A DNA stretch of 5,702 nucleotides from an uncultured Angelakisella sp. (GTDB taxonomy: Bacteria > Bacillota > Clostridia > Oscillospirales > Ruminococcaceae). Position numbers and translations under genes: made by a program. Location of the stretch: the NCBI GenBank assembly GCA_947564495.1, contig CANOCD010000091.1:1-5702 (forward strand), read 5' to 3'. Shown here piece after piece: positions 5,469 to 5,702 of this stretch. The notes under the pieces are model-generated. The model saw only the letters and a program-made list of their open reading frames with translations, did not search any database and was not told where the DNA came from. How positions within the stretch are numbered: position 1 is the first letter of the stretch; each line of letters begins with the position of its first letter.

Positions 5469-5702
5469 GGATGACCCGTGGTACCACCTCAGTTCGGCGC
5501 CCCGTCGCCGGAACGCCCTTACAGAGTTCCCCGGGGGAAACTCCTGTGATATAACGGTCACACCCGGCCAACCCTACTCTCCTTCGGGCGGCGGCTCCGG
5601 GAGGTAATTCCCACACAGCGGACTGCTTTTTTGCACCGGCCAAAAGCTCTCTGGAAGTCCGGTCCTGTCTGGTACTGGGGTCCCTTCTCAGCCATTTTCT
5701 AC
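5430..5702 (-). ncRNA. T-box riboswitch leader (possible Tyr specifier)
   Basis: This leader senses uncharged tRNA and controls transcription of the downstream gene. Read on the minus strand, Stem I shows a K-turn-like base (GGCTGAG at 5693-5687 against GGAGCC at 5598-5593) and the AGTA box at 5676-5673. It also shows helix CCAGACAG (5672-5665)/CTGTGTGG (5618-5611), the AGAGAGC box at 5652-5646 and the GGCCGGTG distal-loop block at 5641-5634. GAA at 5610-5608 faces AGTA, forming the usual S-turn. The specifier follows as UUA (5607-5605, Leu) or, one base later, UAC (5606-5604, Tyr). UAC is favoured because specifiers usually end in C and because tyrS is downstream. Stem III pairs GGCGTTCC with GGGGCGCC (about 5517-5496). 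The antiterminator has GAGG/CCTC and ACGGG/CCCGT around the bulge TGGTACC (5486-5480). The UGGU suits a tRNA with discriminator A. The promoter lies outside the window. Confidence 0.93.

Noticed and set aside
4750..5643. A 297-codon minus-strand frame and the 5' extension of the membrane gene to 5561
   Set aside because: Both run through the T-box leader, whose stems, specifier loop, antiterminator and terminator explain that sequence. The membrane protein's natural start is at 5396.

Overview
The window is GC-rich and codon-dense, with strong purine-rich Shine-Dalgarno sites, a class III fructose-1,6-bisphosphatase and a T-box leader. Together these point to a low-oxygen Firmicute of the class Clostridia, most likely a GC-rich gut Oscillospiraceae/Ruminococcaceae-type genome. 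That placement is inferred from gene content and composition, not from a database match.

Left half, plus strand (2-3281): the C-terminal half of fbp (class III FBPase) is followed by three tightly packed genes of unknown function. They encode 423 aa (with a ParB/sulfiredoxin-like DGHHR core), 177 aa, and 161 aa (Cys-rich, probably zinc-binding). Gaps of 5 nt, a 1-nt stop/start overlap (TAATG) and 15 nt suggest one operon. It ends at a hairpin with a T-run at 3315-3370. The last gene carries a tandem in-frame duplication of its own ribosome-binding site and start codon.

Right half, minus strand (3384-5702), read from right to left: a complete or nearly complete T-box riboswitch (5702 to 5430) has a recognisable Stem I, Stem III, antiterminator and terminator. 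It is followed by a 209-aa membrane protein (5396-4767), a 162-nt intergenic region, and tyrosyl-tRNA synthetase tyrS (4604-3384). The two halves converge on the hairpin at 3315-3370. The intergenic region holds a block of three GC-rich hairpins and then an AT-rich stretch with a long hairpin and the tyrS ribosome-binding site.

The most interesting feature is the T-box arrangement. The leader's specifier loop can be read as UAC (Tyr), which would fit tyrS, but the first gene after the leader is an uncharacterised membrane protein. tyrS lies beyond a hairpin cluster and a possible terminator. Either both genes form a tyrosine-responsive operon, or the membrane gene and the repeat block separated tyrS from its original leader. 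No CRISPR array, tRNA, rRNA, transposase or phage gene was seen.
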